Positions 36,021 through 45,504 are shown, counted from the stretch's first letter. The stretch is DNA of 64,000 nucleotides from Planctomycetota bacterium (GCA_016872725.1 VGZC01000005.1:1-64000), one strand, 5' to 3'. Program-made: numbers and translations. The notes: generated from the sequence alone by a model not told the origin.

Positions 36021-37346
36021 ATGAATTCCGCAACTCGCCGCGTTGTCGTGGGGCTGTTCGCCGTATTGGCATGGATGCCGGACGTCCTGGCCCAGGACAT
36101 GTCGTCCTCCCGTCGTTCGGGACACTTGCTTGCGTATCGCGAGCCGACGGAGATCCTCCAGCCGCCGACACCGGAAGGAGGCATTACCATTGATGAGCTG
36201 GAAGAAATCGCCTTGGCGAATCATCCAGGCATTGCCGAAGCCTATGGGCGCGTCGAAGGGGCGCGTGGCCGTTGGGTCCAGGTAGGACTGCCTCCCAATC
36301 CGCAAATCGGCTATTCGGGCCAGCAACTCGGCAGTCGCGGCTTTGCGGAACAGCATGGCGTACTGGTACAGCAAGAGATCATCCGCGGCGGCAAGCTGCG
36401 GCTGAGTCGCGAAGTCGCGAGCCGGGAAATTCTCCGCGCCGAACAAGAGCTTGCGGCATTGGAACAGCGCGTGCGAACCGACGTGCGGTCGGCGGCGTTC
36501 GCCGTTCTCGTGGCGCGGCGGCAGATCGAACTGAACATGGAGCTCGTCGCAATCGCCGAGGCGGCTCTCGCAAACGTGGAGGAACTCCTGGCGGCCAAAC
36601 TCGCCAGCCGCATCGAGAAACTACAGGCGCAATTGGAAGTCCAACAGGCTCAGGTCACCCTAGGCAACTCGCGGAATCGGTATGCATCGACGTGGCGTTC
36701 CCTGACAGCCGTCTTGGGTCAACCGGGTTTTCCCGAGCGATCGGTTGTCGGTGAGTTGGTTCCCGACGTCGGTCGACTGACGTGGGAGGAATCCCTGGCG
36801 AATCTGCAATCGACGAGTCCGGAAATCGCCTCGGCCGGGGCCGAGGTGGAACGGGCGCGAAGTGCGTTGGCCCGTGCTCGAGCCGAGCCGGTTCCCAATG
36901 TGACGGTACAGGGGATCATCCAGCGCGACAATGCGATCGGAGGGACGGATGGCGCGCTCCAGGTCACACTGCCGATTCCCATTCTCAATAGGAATCAAGG
37001 GGGGATTCGCGAAGCCGAAAGCCAGCTCGGTGTCTCCATGCAGGCGATGAGGAGACTGGAGTTGGATCTGCAAAATCGGTTGGCGCCGGTCTTCGAGCGG
37101 TACGACAACGCGCTCGCCCAAGTCAGCCGGTACCGCGATCAGATCGTGCCGACCGCGGAAGAAAACCTCAAACTCACCAGGCAGGCCTATGACGCCGGGG
37201 ACGTGAACTACCTCAGCCTGCTTACCGCCCAACGCGCCTATTCCCAAATCAACGCGGCCTATGTCGAGTCGCTGGGGGAATACTGGCACGCACGGACGTT
37301 GATCGACGGATTGATGCTTAGCGGAAGCCTGTCGCCGCCGAAATAG
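36021..37346 (+). CDS. TolC-like outer-membrane efflux channel
   Basis: About 441 residues, periplasmic/outer-membrane component of the RND complex. A signal peptide (RRVVVGLFAVLAWMPDVLAQD) is followed by two OEP repeats of long alpha-helical coiled coil (EEIALANHPGIAEAYGRVEGARG, QQEIIRGGKLRLSREVA, LTRQAYDAGDVNYLSLLTAQRAYSQI). The ATG at 36021 has GAAGGA upstream and the gene overlaps nothing. It lies only 11 bp after the pump gene, so they share a transcript. It is the last gene of the efflux operon; a strong terminator follows. Confidence 0.92.
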   Translation: MNSATRRVVVGLFAVLAWMPDVLAQDMSSSRRSGHLLAYREPTEILQPPTPEGGITIDELEEIALANHPGIAEAYGRVEGARGRWVQVGLPPNPQIGYSGQQLGSRGFAEQHGVLVQQEIIRGGKLRLSREVASREILRAEQELAALEQRVRTDVRSAAFAVLVARRQIELNMELVAIAEAALANVEELLAAKLASRIEKLQAQLEVQQAQVTLGNSRNRYASTWRSLTAVLGQPGFPERSVVGELVPDVGRLTWEESLANLQSTSPEIASAGAEVERARSALARARAEPVPNVTVQGIIQRDNAIGGTDGALQVTLPIPILNRNQGGIREAESQLGVSMQAMRRLELDLQNRLAPVFERYDNALAQVSRYRDQIVPTAEENLKLTRQAYDAGDVNYLSLLTAQRAYSQINAAYVESLGEYWHARTLIDGLMLSGSLSPPK

Positions 37347-37382
37347 ACGCTTCGAACTCGCTCGAGGGCCCTCCGCGCGCGG

Positions 37383-37430
37383 CGTACCGCGCCGACCGAC
37401 CGGTGGTCGGCGATCGGCGCGGTACGTTTT
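37383..37430 (+). terminator. Intrinsic terminator after the efflux operon
   Basis: CGTACCGCGCCGA pairs perfectly with TCGGCGCGGTACG (13 bp), and CCGACC pairs with GGTCGG (6 bp) around loop GGT. A 3-nt bulge separates the two stems. TTTT follows. This is a strong hairpin with a short T run, 36 bp past the TolC-like stop. It also precedes the end of the convergent DUF1501 gene on the minus strand, and may serve both. Confidence 0.8.
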
Positions 37431-37456
37431 GAACGCGCGAGGTCGAATACGGTCGA

Positions 37457-38749
37457 CTAGGCGATGCAGTCGAGCGGTTCGAAGGCGCCGCCGAGAATCG
37501 GGTCGGGCTCGGTGCCCAGCCACTTCTTGAGGATGGCGGCGTAGACGCTTCGGAAATCGTTCGAGGGAATGAAGTGTCCCTGCGGGTTGAAATGCTCGTA
37601 GCTCGGATGATGCCCGTGCACGCCCGCCTTCACGCCGTTGCCGACAAGGAACATGGGGGTCGCCGAGCCGTGGTCGGTGCCTTGGCTGTTGTTCTCGGCG
37701 ACGGTCCGGCCGAACTCGGAGAATGTCATCACGAGCGCCCGATCGGCGTTGCCTTGCGCCGTCATGTCGCGATGGAACGCGGCGATCGAGTTCGACAGAT
37801 CGGCCATGAGGTTGTCATGGTGTCCGCGTTGGCCCGAGTGTGTGTCGTAGCCGCCCTGCCGCACGAAGAAGACCCGCGTGCTCAGGCCGCCGGCGATGAG
37901 CGCGCCGACGGTACGGAGCGAGTTGCCGAGATGCGAGCCGGGATAGTTGGCCGAATTGGCCTTCGCCCGTTCGGCCGCTTCCTGAATCCGAGCGCTCGTC
38001 GCGTTCGCCTGCATCACCGTGTGCGTGATGTATTCGAGATCGGCGATCGAATTCTGTTTGGCCGCGTCGACCGCGTTGACCGCTTGATACAGGGCGTCGG
38101 TCTGGCCATGGCGGAATCCAAACGCGGCGGGGTTGTCGATGTTGAGGCACGGACGATCGCGGGCGTCCATGAGCCAGAACCGGCTTCCGGTCGCTCCGAC
38201 GGCGATCGTCGGCTGCGCGTCGGCCTCGCTCTGGAACGCCGTATCGGCGTACCGGCCGATCCAGCCGACCGCATCCGCGCGTCCACCGCCACCCGCGCCG
38301 CCGCCGCCGCCCGCGTCGTAGATATCGAGCCGCTTCGTCGGATCGCCGCTGTGCCAGATGTACATCGCCTGCTCGTGGCTGTAGTTCGGGTTGGGATACC
38401 CCACGCCCGGAACGGCCGCGAACTTGCCCTGGTCGTGCAGTTCCTTGAACGGACGCAGATTCGGATTGAGCCCGACCTCGTCGTTCAACCGGATCACCTG
38501 CTGCTCGGTGATGCGCGTGATCTTGCGCAGCCGATGGTAGCCGTCCATCGAGTACGGCACGAGCGCGCTCGGACCGTCGTTGCCGCCGCTCATCTCGACG
38601 ATGACCAGGACCCGGTGGCCCGAGCCTTGCGTCTGTTGGCCTGCCAGGCAACTGTGGACCAAGAAGTTCGGCAACGTCGAGCCGATGCCGACAAGGCCTA
38701 GTCCCCGCGTGAGGAAATCACGCCGCGTTGCGATCCTGGTTCTTGGCAT
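37457..38749 (-). CDS. DUF1501 family protein, Tat signal (second copy)
   Basis: 430 residues. The leader MPRTRIATRRDFLTRGLG is a Tat motif (TRRDFL). The core reads VIVEMSGGNDGPSALVPYSMDGYHRL, GYPNPNYSHEQAMYIWHSG, GGYDTHSGQRGHHDNLMADL, LVMTFSEFGRTVAENNSQGTDHGSATP, a sulfatase-like DUF1501 enzyme of unknown substrate. A glycine-rich loop GGGGGAGGGG lies near residue 150. AGGAGGATG is just upstream of the ATG at 38749. It is the partner of the large DUF1800 gene 120 bp upstream on the same strand. The first copy at 27100 has the opposite orientation. Confidence 0.93.
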   Translation of the reverse strand: MPRTRIATRRDFLTRGLGLVGIGSTLPNFLVHSCLAGQQTQGSGHRVLVIVEMSGGNDGPSALVPYSMDGYHRLRKITRITEQQVIRLNDEVGLNPNLRPFKELHDQGKFAAVPGVGYPNPNYSHEQAMYIWHSGDPTKRLDIYDAGGGGGAGGGGRADAVGWIGRYADTAFQSEADAQPTIAVGATGSRFWLMDARDRPCLNIDNPAAFGFRHGQTDALYQAVNAVDAAKQNSIADLEYITHTVMQANATSARIQEAAERAKANSANYPGSHLGNSLRTVGALIAGGLSTRVFFVRQGGYDTHSGQRGHHDNLMADLSNSIAAFHRDMTAQGNADRALVMTFSEFGRTVAENNSQGTDHGSATPMFLVGNGVKAGVHGHHPSYEHFNPQGHFIPSNDFRSVYAAILKKWLGTEPDPILGGAFEPLDCIA

Positions 38750-38869
38750 GGGTCACATCCTCCTACTACCGATTGGGAAAACACCGTATCTCGATTCGCC
38801 TCGTTTGTCGCCGCGCCCGGTACGCCGCGCGCGGCGGCCCCTTCATTAGCCTCGGATTATCCTCGATTC

Positions 38870-41800
38870 TCAGGTCAATTGGAACTCGGGCGAACAGGCG
38901 ATCATGACGAGCAGGCGGGTCAGGATCGCATTCGCCTTGGCCGGGTCAGTCCCCCACTGAGCCGGTTCGGGGAGGGGCTTCAGGAATTCAACCAACGCCG
39001 CACGCTTGGCGTCGGCGAGCGGAACGGACCAGAGGCTGTGGACCAGGTAATCGACGACCTCGCCATGGTTCTGGAAGGTCTTTCCGGCGAGCACGGTGCC
39101 GACCACGTCGATGCCGGTCTGGCCAGCCCTTGGGCGCTGTTGGAGGGTTTCGGCGAGCACATTGTAGCGGTTGAGCACGCGGCTCGTGGTGATCCACGTT
39201 CGGCCGCCCTGCCACCCGAACACGCTCGGCGGCTCGAACACGTCTTGTCCCATCTCGCGGAGCGCCGAGACAAGGTACGGATAGTCGGCCGTCTTGAGGC
39301 CGAGATCGCGATGGAGTCCGACGATCATCTGGACAGGGCTCTTGATCTCGGTCCGCATCGACTGCTCGCTGTAGAATTCCTCCGAAAGGAAGAGGTTTTC
39401 GAGCATCGGAGTGAGTTCGTAGTTATTGAGCTTGATCACACTGGCGAGCGATTCGACCGTGTCGATCGATGGGCTCGCATGCGCGAAGAACGAGAACATC
39501 TGCCGCGCGATGAACTTCGGCGGCGCGGGCGTTTCGAGGATGATCCTGACGAAGTCATCGCCGCTGAAGTTGCCCGATTTGCCGAGCACCGTCTTGGGCT
39601 CGGTGTCGTGGTTATCGGTGACGAATCGGAACTGGCCCGTCCAGGGATCGTAGGTGAATCCGGTGAGCGCCCGGGCGCCTTGCCGGATGTCGGGTTCGCC
39701 GTACCCCTGGTCGCGACCCATGCTGAACAACTCCATGATCTCGCGGGCGAGGTTCTCGTTCGCCTTGCCTTTGACATTGGTGTCGTTGTTCAGGTATTTC
39801 AGCATGGCCGCGTCATGCGCGATGCCATGGAGCAGGGTATCGAAGTTGCCGGCCGCGTTGTCGCGGAAGAGCTGGTTCTGGAGGTACATGTAGTAGCTGT
39901 CGCCGACATCGCTGTACTGCGACGGAATCTGCCCGTGCCAGAAGAGGGTGAGTTTCTCTTCGAGAGGGCGGGGCGATTCGATCATGCGCCGGACCCACCA
40001 CGCCTTCATCGCTTGGATTTGGCGTTGATCGGCGGCGACCCGTTCGTTGTTGATCCGTTGTTGCTCCTCGCCGGAGAGCGCCGGGTGATAATTTTCCGGC
40101 CGGTTCTTCGGATAGGCGACAAACGCGACGTCGGCGGCCGGCAGGTCCTTGAAGTGCACCATGTGCCGGACCGCGCCGTGCAGCCCCATGGCGTGCAGTT
40201 TGGCGACTTCCTCCTGCGTGCCGCCGAATCCGGCTCGAACCATCAGGTGCCGGGCCTTGGCCATGTCCCATGCGGCGGGATCGAGCGGTTTGAGTCCGCC
40301 GTAGGCGGCGAAGCGGGCAGCCGCGATCTTGGGCGGTCCGCTGTCGACGGCCTGGCGTTTTTCGCCGACCGCTTTTTCGGCGGCGTCCTTCTCGGCCGTG
40401 GCGGCGGCGAGCGCCTGTTGGGCGGGCGCGACTTTCGGTTCGGTGTCCGCAACGACTTTGGCGAGTTCCGCGGCCTTGGTCTGGGCGGCGGTGAGCGCGG
40501 CGACCGTCTTTTCGAGGGCGGCCTGGGCGGCCTTGAGTCCGTCGTCGGCGGCCTTCGCTTTCTCGGCGGCGGCGGTCGACGCGGCGGTCGTATCCGCCAC
40601 GGCCTTCTCCGCGGCCGCTTTTTCCTCGGCCGTGCCGGCCTTGCCGACCGCTTCCTGGGCGGCCGTCACGGCGGCGGCGGCGTCCTTGGCCGCCTGATCG
40701 GCGGCCGTCTTGGCGGCCGTCGCGTCGGCGACCGCCTTGTCCGCCGCTTCCTTATCCTTGGTCGCGGTGGTCACCACGGTCGCCGCGGCGGCGTGATCGG
40801 CCTGCGCCTTGGCGAGCGCGTCGGTGGCCGCCTTGAGATCGGCGGTCGTCTTGTTGAACGCGGCGATCTTGGGCTGCAGCGCCTGGTTGGCCGCGTTGAG
40901 CGCCGCTTCATTCGCCCGCAGTTCGTCGTTCGCGGAGCGCGCTTCGCGATAGAACCGCTGCTGCATCATGCGATCGATGCCCTCGCGGACCGCGACCTGA
41001 TTGGCAAGCGCGCCTTCGACGGCGGCGAGTTCCGCCTGCGCCTTGTCGGCGGCCGCCTGCGCTTCGGCCGCGGCGGCGGCGAGCTGTTCGTTCTGGGCCT
41101 TCATGGCCGCCTCGCGGTCGGCGGCCGCCTTCGCGATCGCCGCCTTGTCGGCGGCCAGCGATACCTGGGCCTCGGGTGCGACCACGAGCGCCTGCACGGC
41201 CGCCTTCAACGTCGCGGCGTACGCTTGCTGGGCACGTTCGAGGTCGGCGGCTTTCGGCGGCACCGCCTGTTCGGCGAGCGCGCGAGCGGCCTCGGCCTTC
41301 TTACCCGCTTCGGTTTCCCGAGTCAGGTCTTTCGCGGCGCGCGTCTTGGCGATGCGCTTCTCGACACCTTCCTGAGCCGCCTTGATGCGCGCCTCGGCCT
41401 GCTTCACCGCCTCGACCTTCTGCGCCAGATCGGCTTGGACCTGCTGCAGGGCGGCCGTCGCCGTTTGGACGACCTTTTCCGCTTCGATGAGCGGCACGCG
41501 CAGTTCCAGGGCGAGCGCCTTCGCCGGGTCGCTCCGATATTCCGGCAAGAGGCGTCCGACGGCGTGCAGCGCGGCGGCATAGGCCTTCGCGGCGTTCTCG
41601 GCGTCGGTCGTCTTCTGCGCCCGATCGGCGTCGGTCGCCTGCTTGAGCGCGGCGGCGGCCCCTTGGACGACCGCGTCGGCGGCCGCGAGATCGGCGAACG
41701 CCTTGGAAACGGCCGCGTTCGCCGCCGACTGCTGGTCGGACGTCGCCTTCGAAAAGGCGGCCTTCTCGATCGCCTGCTTCGCGTCGCGGATCTTCGTCGC

Positions 41801-42295
41801 GCGGTCGGCTTCCGATTGCCGAACCAGGGCCTTGATCTGAGCGGCCGATCCTTCGGCCGCCGTGAGCGCCGCCGTGTACTTCTCCTCAGCCGCCTTCGCC
41901 TCGGCCTCGCGCTGCGGCAATACCTGCTGCGCCGCGTCGAATTCGACCTTGCGCTGCGCCGCCAATTCCTGAGCGAGCTCGTACACTTCGAGCGCGTCCT
42001 CTTTCGCGGCCGGTTCGGCCTTCTCGTACTTGTCCTTCGCCCCGTTGACCTGATCGGTGGTCACGCGATTGTTGTACGCGGCCGAATTGAACCGATTCGT
42101 ATCCAGATTGTCGCGGGCCGCCTGCAACGCGTTCCGCGCCGCGACGACGACCTTGTCCGCTTCCGCGAGCGCCGCGGTCGCCGCCTTGACCGCCTCGACC
42201 GGATTCGGGTCTTGAGCGGACAGCCGCGAACCGAGCGCCGACGACGCCCATACAAGGCCTCCCAGGAAAACAACGGATACCCATCGACGATTCAT
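38870..42295 (-). CDS. Exported DUF1800 protein with ~640-residue Ala-rich coiled coil
   Basis: About 1141 residues. GGGGGAGGA precedes the ATG at 42295. The signal peptide is WVSVVFLGGLVWASSALG followed by AQDPNPVEAV. Residues about 30-665 are an almost uninterrupted run of Ala/Lys/Glu/Asp heptads (e.g. AADKAVADATAAKTAADQA), a long coiled coil. From about 670 the DUF1800 domain follows: AKARHLMVRAGFGG, MLKYLNNDTNVKGKANENLAREIMELFSMGRDQGYGEPDIR, GFTYDPWTGQF, VFGWQGGRTWI. The coil is unusual for DUF1800 and could span the periplasm or hold the enzyme away from its anchor; that is speculation. The rest of the pair is the DUF1501 gene. Confidence 0.9.
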   Translation of the reverse strand: MNRRWVSVVFLGGLVWASSALGSRLSAQDPNPVEAVKAATAALAEADKVVVAARNALQAARDNLDTNRFNSAAYNNRVTTDQVNGAKDKYEKAEPAAKEDALEVYELAQELAAQRKVEFDAAQQVLPQREAEAKAAEEKYTAALTAAEGSAAQIKALVRQSEADRATKIRDAKQAIEKAAFSKATSDQQSAANAAVSKAFADLAAADAVVQGAAAALKQATDADRAQKTTDAENAAKAYAAALHAVGRLLPEYRSDPAKALALELRVPLIEAEKVVQTATAALQQVQADLAQKVEAVKQAEARIKAAQEGVEKRIAKTRAAKDLTRETEAGKKAEAARALAEQAVPPKAADLERAQQAYAATLKAAVQALVVAPEAQVSLAADKAAIAKAAADREAAMKAQNEQLAAAAAEAQAAADKAQAELAAVEGALANQVAVREGIDRMMQQRFYREARSANDELRANEAALNAANQALQPKIAAFNKTTADLKAATDALAKAQADHAAAATVVTTATKDKEAADKAVADATAAKTAADQAAKDAAAAVTAAQEAVGKAGTAEEKAAAEKAVADTTAASTAAAEKAKAADDGLKAAQAALEKTVAALTAAQTKAAELAKVVADTEPKVAPAQQALAAATAEKDAAEKAVGEKRQAVDSGPPKIAAARFAAYGGLKPLDPAAWDMAKARHLMVRAGFGGTQEEVAKLHAMGLHGAVRHMVHFKDLPAADVAFVAYPKNRPENYHPALSGEEQQRINNERVAADQRQIQAMKAWWVRRMIESPRPLEEKLTLFWHGQIPSQYSDVGDSYYMYLQNQLFRDNAAGNFDTLLHGIAHDAAMLKYLNNDTNVKGKANENLAREIMELFSMGRDQGYGEPDIRQGARALTGFTYDPWTGQFRFVTDNHDTEPKTVLGKSGNFSGDDFVRIILETPAPPKFIARQMFSFFAHASPSIDTVESLASVIKLNNYELTPMLENLFLSEEFYSEQSMRTEIKSPVQMIVGLHRDLGLKTADYPYLVSALREMGQDVFEPPSVFGWQGGRTWITTSRVLNRYNVLAETLQQRPRAGQTGIDVVGTVLAGKTFQNHGEVVDYLVHSLWSVPLADAKRAALVEFLKPLPEPAQWGTDPAKANAILTRLLVMIACSPEFQLT

Positions 42296-42852
42296 GCGAA
42301 ATCCTCCCCCTCGCGCAATCAAGAGGTTTGACGGAATACGGTTCACGGGATCGTGATCCCCCACACGGCCTCCGCGGCCAACCGGCGGCCCGGCGATTCC
42401 ACGCCGACGCGCCGCGTACCCAACTCGATCTAACTCGTCATCTCGACAACGGCTCTCGACGACTGTCTTGTATGGCGTGCGGCCGCGCGTCGCGCGGTCG
42501 TGGATGCGTATCGGTGTGCTTGTGCGGGGCGTTGCGAACAACCACTCAACCATGCGCGACATGCGCCGCGGCGGAGGGCGATTGGTTTGGTTTAACCGTA
42601 ATCCATGGTTCGGGCGGCGTCAAGTATTCCGACAATGCCGTCCATGCGTTCGGGGGGAGCGGCGCCGATCGCAGCGATCAGCGCGGTTGCGGAAGAATCG
42701 GGTGCTCGGTCGCCGCGAACGACTCGCGCCCTCCGAACGTCTCGCGAAAAAAACGACAAGAACGCGTTTCCATTCCGGGCGCGCGTGCGTTTTAATGGAG
42801 GCCGTCGGGCGGGGCCGCCGCGCCCGAGGCATGCCGGGAGGAGGACGAGATA
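42296..42852. other. Divergent intergenic region
   Basis: This 557-bp stretch separates the minus-strand DUF1800 start from the plus-strand HzsA-like start. It should hold two promoters. A GC-rich palindrome CCGCGCG-T-CGCGCGG (42483-42497) is present but could occur by chance in DNA this GC-rich. Short frames here look noncoding, and GGGAGGAGG precedes the ATG at 42853. Confidence 0.4.
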
Positions 42853-45222
42853 ATGATCACGCGCGTTGGAATCGACGTTCGAGTGTCCACCTGGTCTTGG
42901 CTGGGAATCGGGATCGGATGCCTCGCTCTCGCCGAACTCGGCGCGGCGCCCCTCGCGGCGCGCGGCGAGGAACCTCGACGGGCCGGCGCGACGGGCGGTC
43001 TCGACGCGATCGCCGACGCGATCGACCGAGCCCGCGCGCTCGCCGCGCGGATTCGCGTCATCGAGGACGCCGATCCAATACGTCTCGACGGACTCCTCGC
43101 CGAACTCGAACCGCTCGACACGCGCCGGCGCGAACTCCTGTCCGAATCGTCCGCCGACCCCAAGGCGATCGACGAGCTCGGCATCCGCGTCGCCGCCGTC
43201 AAACGCCGCATCGCGTTCGCCAACCCGCGGCTCGATTTCGACCAACTGCTCTTCATCAAGCGGCACGACTCGGTCGGCGTCTACCACATGTGCGACCAGT
43301 ACTACGGCTGCAACGCCAGACCCGGCGGCGGGCTCTACGCGCTGCGCGATCCGTTCGGCCCCGAACCAAGGCTCGTCAACCTCCTCGAAAACGCGACCGT
43401 GAGGAACGGGCGGCTCAAAGGCCAAAAGCTCGATACGGGTTCATTCCTTTCGCCCGAGCTTTCCTTCGACGGTAAGACCATTCTCTTCGCATACAGCGAG
43501 GCGAAGGCCTGGGAGAAATATCAGGGGAAGGAAGCGTACGACTGGAAGCCCGAATACAGCTTCCACATCTTCAGGTGCAACGCGGACGGTTCCGAACTCA
43601 CACAGCTCACCGACGGCGATTGGAACGACTTCGATCCGTGCTTCCTTCCGAACGGCCGGATCGCGTTCGTGTCGGAACGCCGCGGCGGATTCCTGCGGTG
43701 CGGACGGCATTGCCCCGTCTACACGCTGCACTCGATGGAACCGGACGGATCGGACATCGTTCAATTGAGTTATCACGAGACGCATGAGTGGCACCCGAGC
43801 GTGACGAACGACGGCATGCTGGTCTATACGCGATGGGACTACGTCGATCGGGACACGAACATCGCGCACCATATCTGGACCTGCTATCCCGACGGGCGGG
43901 ATCCACGCTCGTTCCACGGCAACTACCCCGACCGGCGCGAGAGCCGTCCGTGGATGGAAATGGCGATCCGCGCGATCCCGGGTTCGCACAAGTTCGTCGC
44001 GTCGACCGGCGCGCACCATGGCCATGAATTCGGATCGCTCGTCCTGATCGATCCCCACGCGGTCGACGACAATGCGTCGTCGCAGCTCACGCGGATCACG
44101 CCCGAGACGCCGTTCCCCGAGGCGGAAGGCGGCAAGGCGTCGGTCCGCGAGCACCAGGCCTACGGCACGCCGTGGCCGCTGAGCGAGGACGACTACCTGT
44201 GCGTGTACGATCCGAAGATCGAGCGGCGGGCCGTTTATTGGATCGATCGATTCGGAAACCGGGAGCGGATCCACGGCGACGCGGAGATCCCGTGCGTGAG
44301 TCCGATCCCCCTCCGCGCCCGGCCTCGGCCTCCCGTGATCGCCGATCAGACGATGCAGACCGCGCGGGCCCGGTCGAGCGCCGTCGAGCCACCTTCCGCG
44401 ACGATCGCCGTGCTCAATATCTACGACTCCGACTTCGATTGGCCCGAGGGAACGCGGATCGACGCGCTCCGGGTGATCCAGGTCCTTCCGAAGACGACGG
44501 CGCCCCCGAACGAACCGAGGATCGGCGTGGCCACGCAGACCAACGCGCGCGCCGTGCTGGGCACGGTGCCGGTCGAGAGCGACGGGAGCGCTTACTTCGA
44601 GGCGCCGGCGGGTAAGGAGCTGTATTTCCAGGCGATCGATTCCGAGGGGATGGCCGTGCAGTCGATGCGCAGCGGCACCTACGCGCATCCCGGCGAAAAG
44701 CTCACCTGCCAGGGATGCCACGAACCGAAGCAACGCAGCCCCGTTCGCCCGTCCATCGCGCCGCTCGCGCTGCGCCGCGCTCCCTCGGTGATCGCGCCGG
44801 AAGCCGAGGGCTCCAATCCGTTCAGCTATGTCCGACTTGTCCAACCGGTCCTCGATCGCCACTGCGTCGCGTGCCACACCGAGCGCAAGGCGATCGACTT
44901 GAGCGGTTCGATCACTCCGACGCACGGTTGGACCCAGTCGTATCTGGCGCTCGCCGAGAAATACGGGTTCTACTTCCACGTCACCAACGGCTCGATCCAC
45001 ATGGGCGTTCACGGAGGAAGCCGCACCATTCCCGGGAAGTTCGGAGCGCGCGGATCGACGTTGATCGAGTACCTCGACGAGCGGCATCACGGAGTGCGGC
45101 TCGCGCCCGAGGAACGCCATCGGTTGACGCTCTGGCTCGATTGCAATTCCGAGTTCTTCGGCTCGTACGAGAACACCGACGCGCAAAGCCGAGGCCAGAT
45201 CGTCCGTCCCACATTGGATTAG
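42853..45222 (+). CDS. Secreted HzsA-like protein with two CxxCH motifs (paralogue)
   Basis: 789 residues. The signal peptide (WLGIGIGCLALAELGAAPLA) is followed by a short helical region and then a propeller matching residues of the 932-4045 protein: FIKRHDSVGVYHMCDQYYG, LVNLLENATVRNGRLKGQ, AFVSERRGGFLRCG, YTRWDYVDRDTNIAHHIW. Haem motifs are CQGCH (about residue 619) and CVACH (about 671). It lacks the discoidin domain. In the anammox enzyme one haem uses an unusual tyrosine ligand shortly after its CxxCH; here the residues after CQGCH are EPKQ with no tyrosine, as in the first copy, so the active site is probably different. Function unknown. Confidence 0.82.
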   Translation: MITRVGIDVRVSTWSWLGIGIGCLALAELGAAPLAARGEEPRRAGATGGLDAIADAIDRARALAARIRVIEDADPIRLDGLLAELEPLDTRRRELLSESSADPKAIDELGIRVAAVKRRIAFANPRLDFDQLLFIKRHDSVGVYHMCDQYYGCNARPGGGLYALRDPFGPEPRLVNLLENATVRNGRLKGQKLDTGSFLSPELSFDGKTILFAYSEAKAWEKYQGKEAYDWKPEYSFHIFRCNADGSELTQLTDGDWNDFDPCFLPNGRIAFVSERRGGFLRCGRHCPVYTLHSMEPDGSDIVQLSYHETHEWHPSVTNDGMLVYTRWDYVDRDTNIAHHIWTCYPDGRDPRSFHGNYPDRRESRPWMEMAIRAIPGSHKFVASTGAHHGHEFGSLVLIDPHAVDDNASSQLTRITPETPFPEAEGGKASVREHQAYGTPWPLSEDDYLCVYDPKIERRAVYWIDRFGNRERIHGDAEIPCVSPIPLRARPRPPVIADQTMQTARARSSAVEPPSATIAVLNIYDSDFDWPEGTRIDALRVIQVLPKTTAPPNEPRIGVATQTNARAVLGTVPVESDGSAYFEAPAGKELYFQAIDSEGMAVQSMRSGTYAHPGEKLTCQGCHEPKQRSPVRPSIAPLALRRAPSVIAPEAEGSNPFSYVRLVQPVLDRHCVACHTERKAIDLSGSITPTHGWTQSYLALAEKYGFYFHVTNGSIHMGVHGGSRTIPGKFGARGSTLIEYLDERHHGVRLAPEERHRLTLWLDCNSEFFGSYENTDAQSRGQIVRPTLD

Positions 45223-45441
45223 TCCCAACTTTCTTGGTCGTTGCGGCGGAAATACGCCTGTCTTCCCGTGGGATACGCGCGTTCGAGGCCGTATTCGCGT
45301 TCCATCCGTAGCCAGAACCTGGAACTCCCCGCGGCGATCGGTCGCATTCCTTTGGCGAGTGCCTGGCAATCGAGGGTAGCCAGAAGACACTCCCCATAGT
45401 GGGGGATCGCGCTGTGGCGGCAGCGCGCCTTCGATGGCGGA
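45223..45441. other. Short noncoding stretch after the HzsA-like gene
   Basis: No recognised gene. A minus-strand open frame (45219-45482) reads FWLRMEREYGLERAYPTGRQ near its end and looks faintly protein-like, but its start lies inside the next relic and I do not recognise it. Confidence 0.3.
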
Positions 45442-45504
45442 ATGAGCTCGAAGAAGCGAACCGTCCACGTGGAAACCGTCACCCGACATTACAAGGGCAA
45501 GACC
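45442..45504 (+). pseudogene. IS1634-like transposase, N-terminal relic
   Basis: The ATG at 45442 opens 20 codons ending HVETVTRHYKGKT and then TAG (45502-45504). Family members of this transposase type typically begin with a similar VxRxYKGKTYxSxLLR run. The expected Tyr codon after KGKT is TAG here. Only the first residues remain before the next relic starts. The match is short but distinctive. Confidence 0.6.

Noticed and set aside
38879-42331. Very long open frame on the + strand opposite the coiled-coil DUF1800 gene
   Set aside because: It is the GC-rich antisense shadow of the Ala-rich coil. The minus strand has the signal peptide, ribosome binding site and DUF1800 domain; the + strand product is an Arg/Gly-rich run with no domain.
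42483-42497. 15-bp palindrome CCGCGCG-T-CGCGCGG as an operator
   Set aside because: In DNA this GC-rich such palindromes arise by chance, and nothing ties it to a promoter.
45219-45482. Minus-strand frame of 87 codons beside the HzsA-like stop
   Set aside because: Its start falls inside the transposase relic and I recognise no family. The C-terminal 30 residues look faintly protein-like but are not enough to call.
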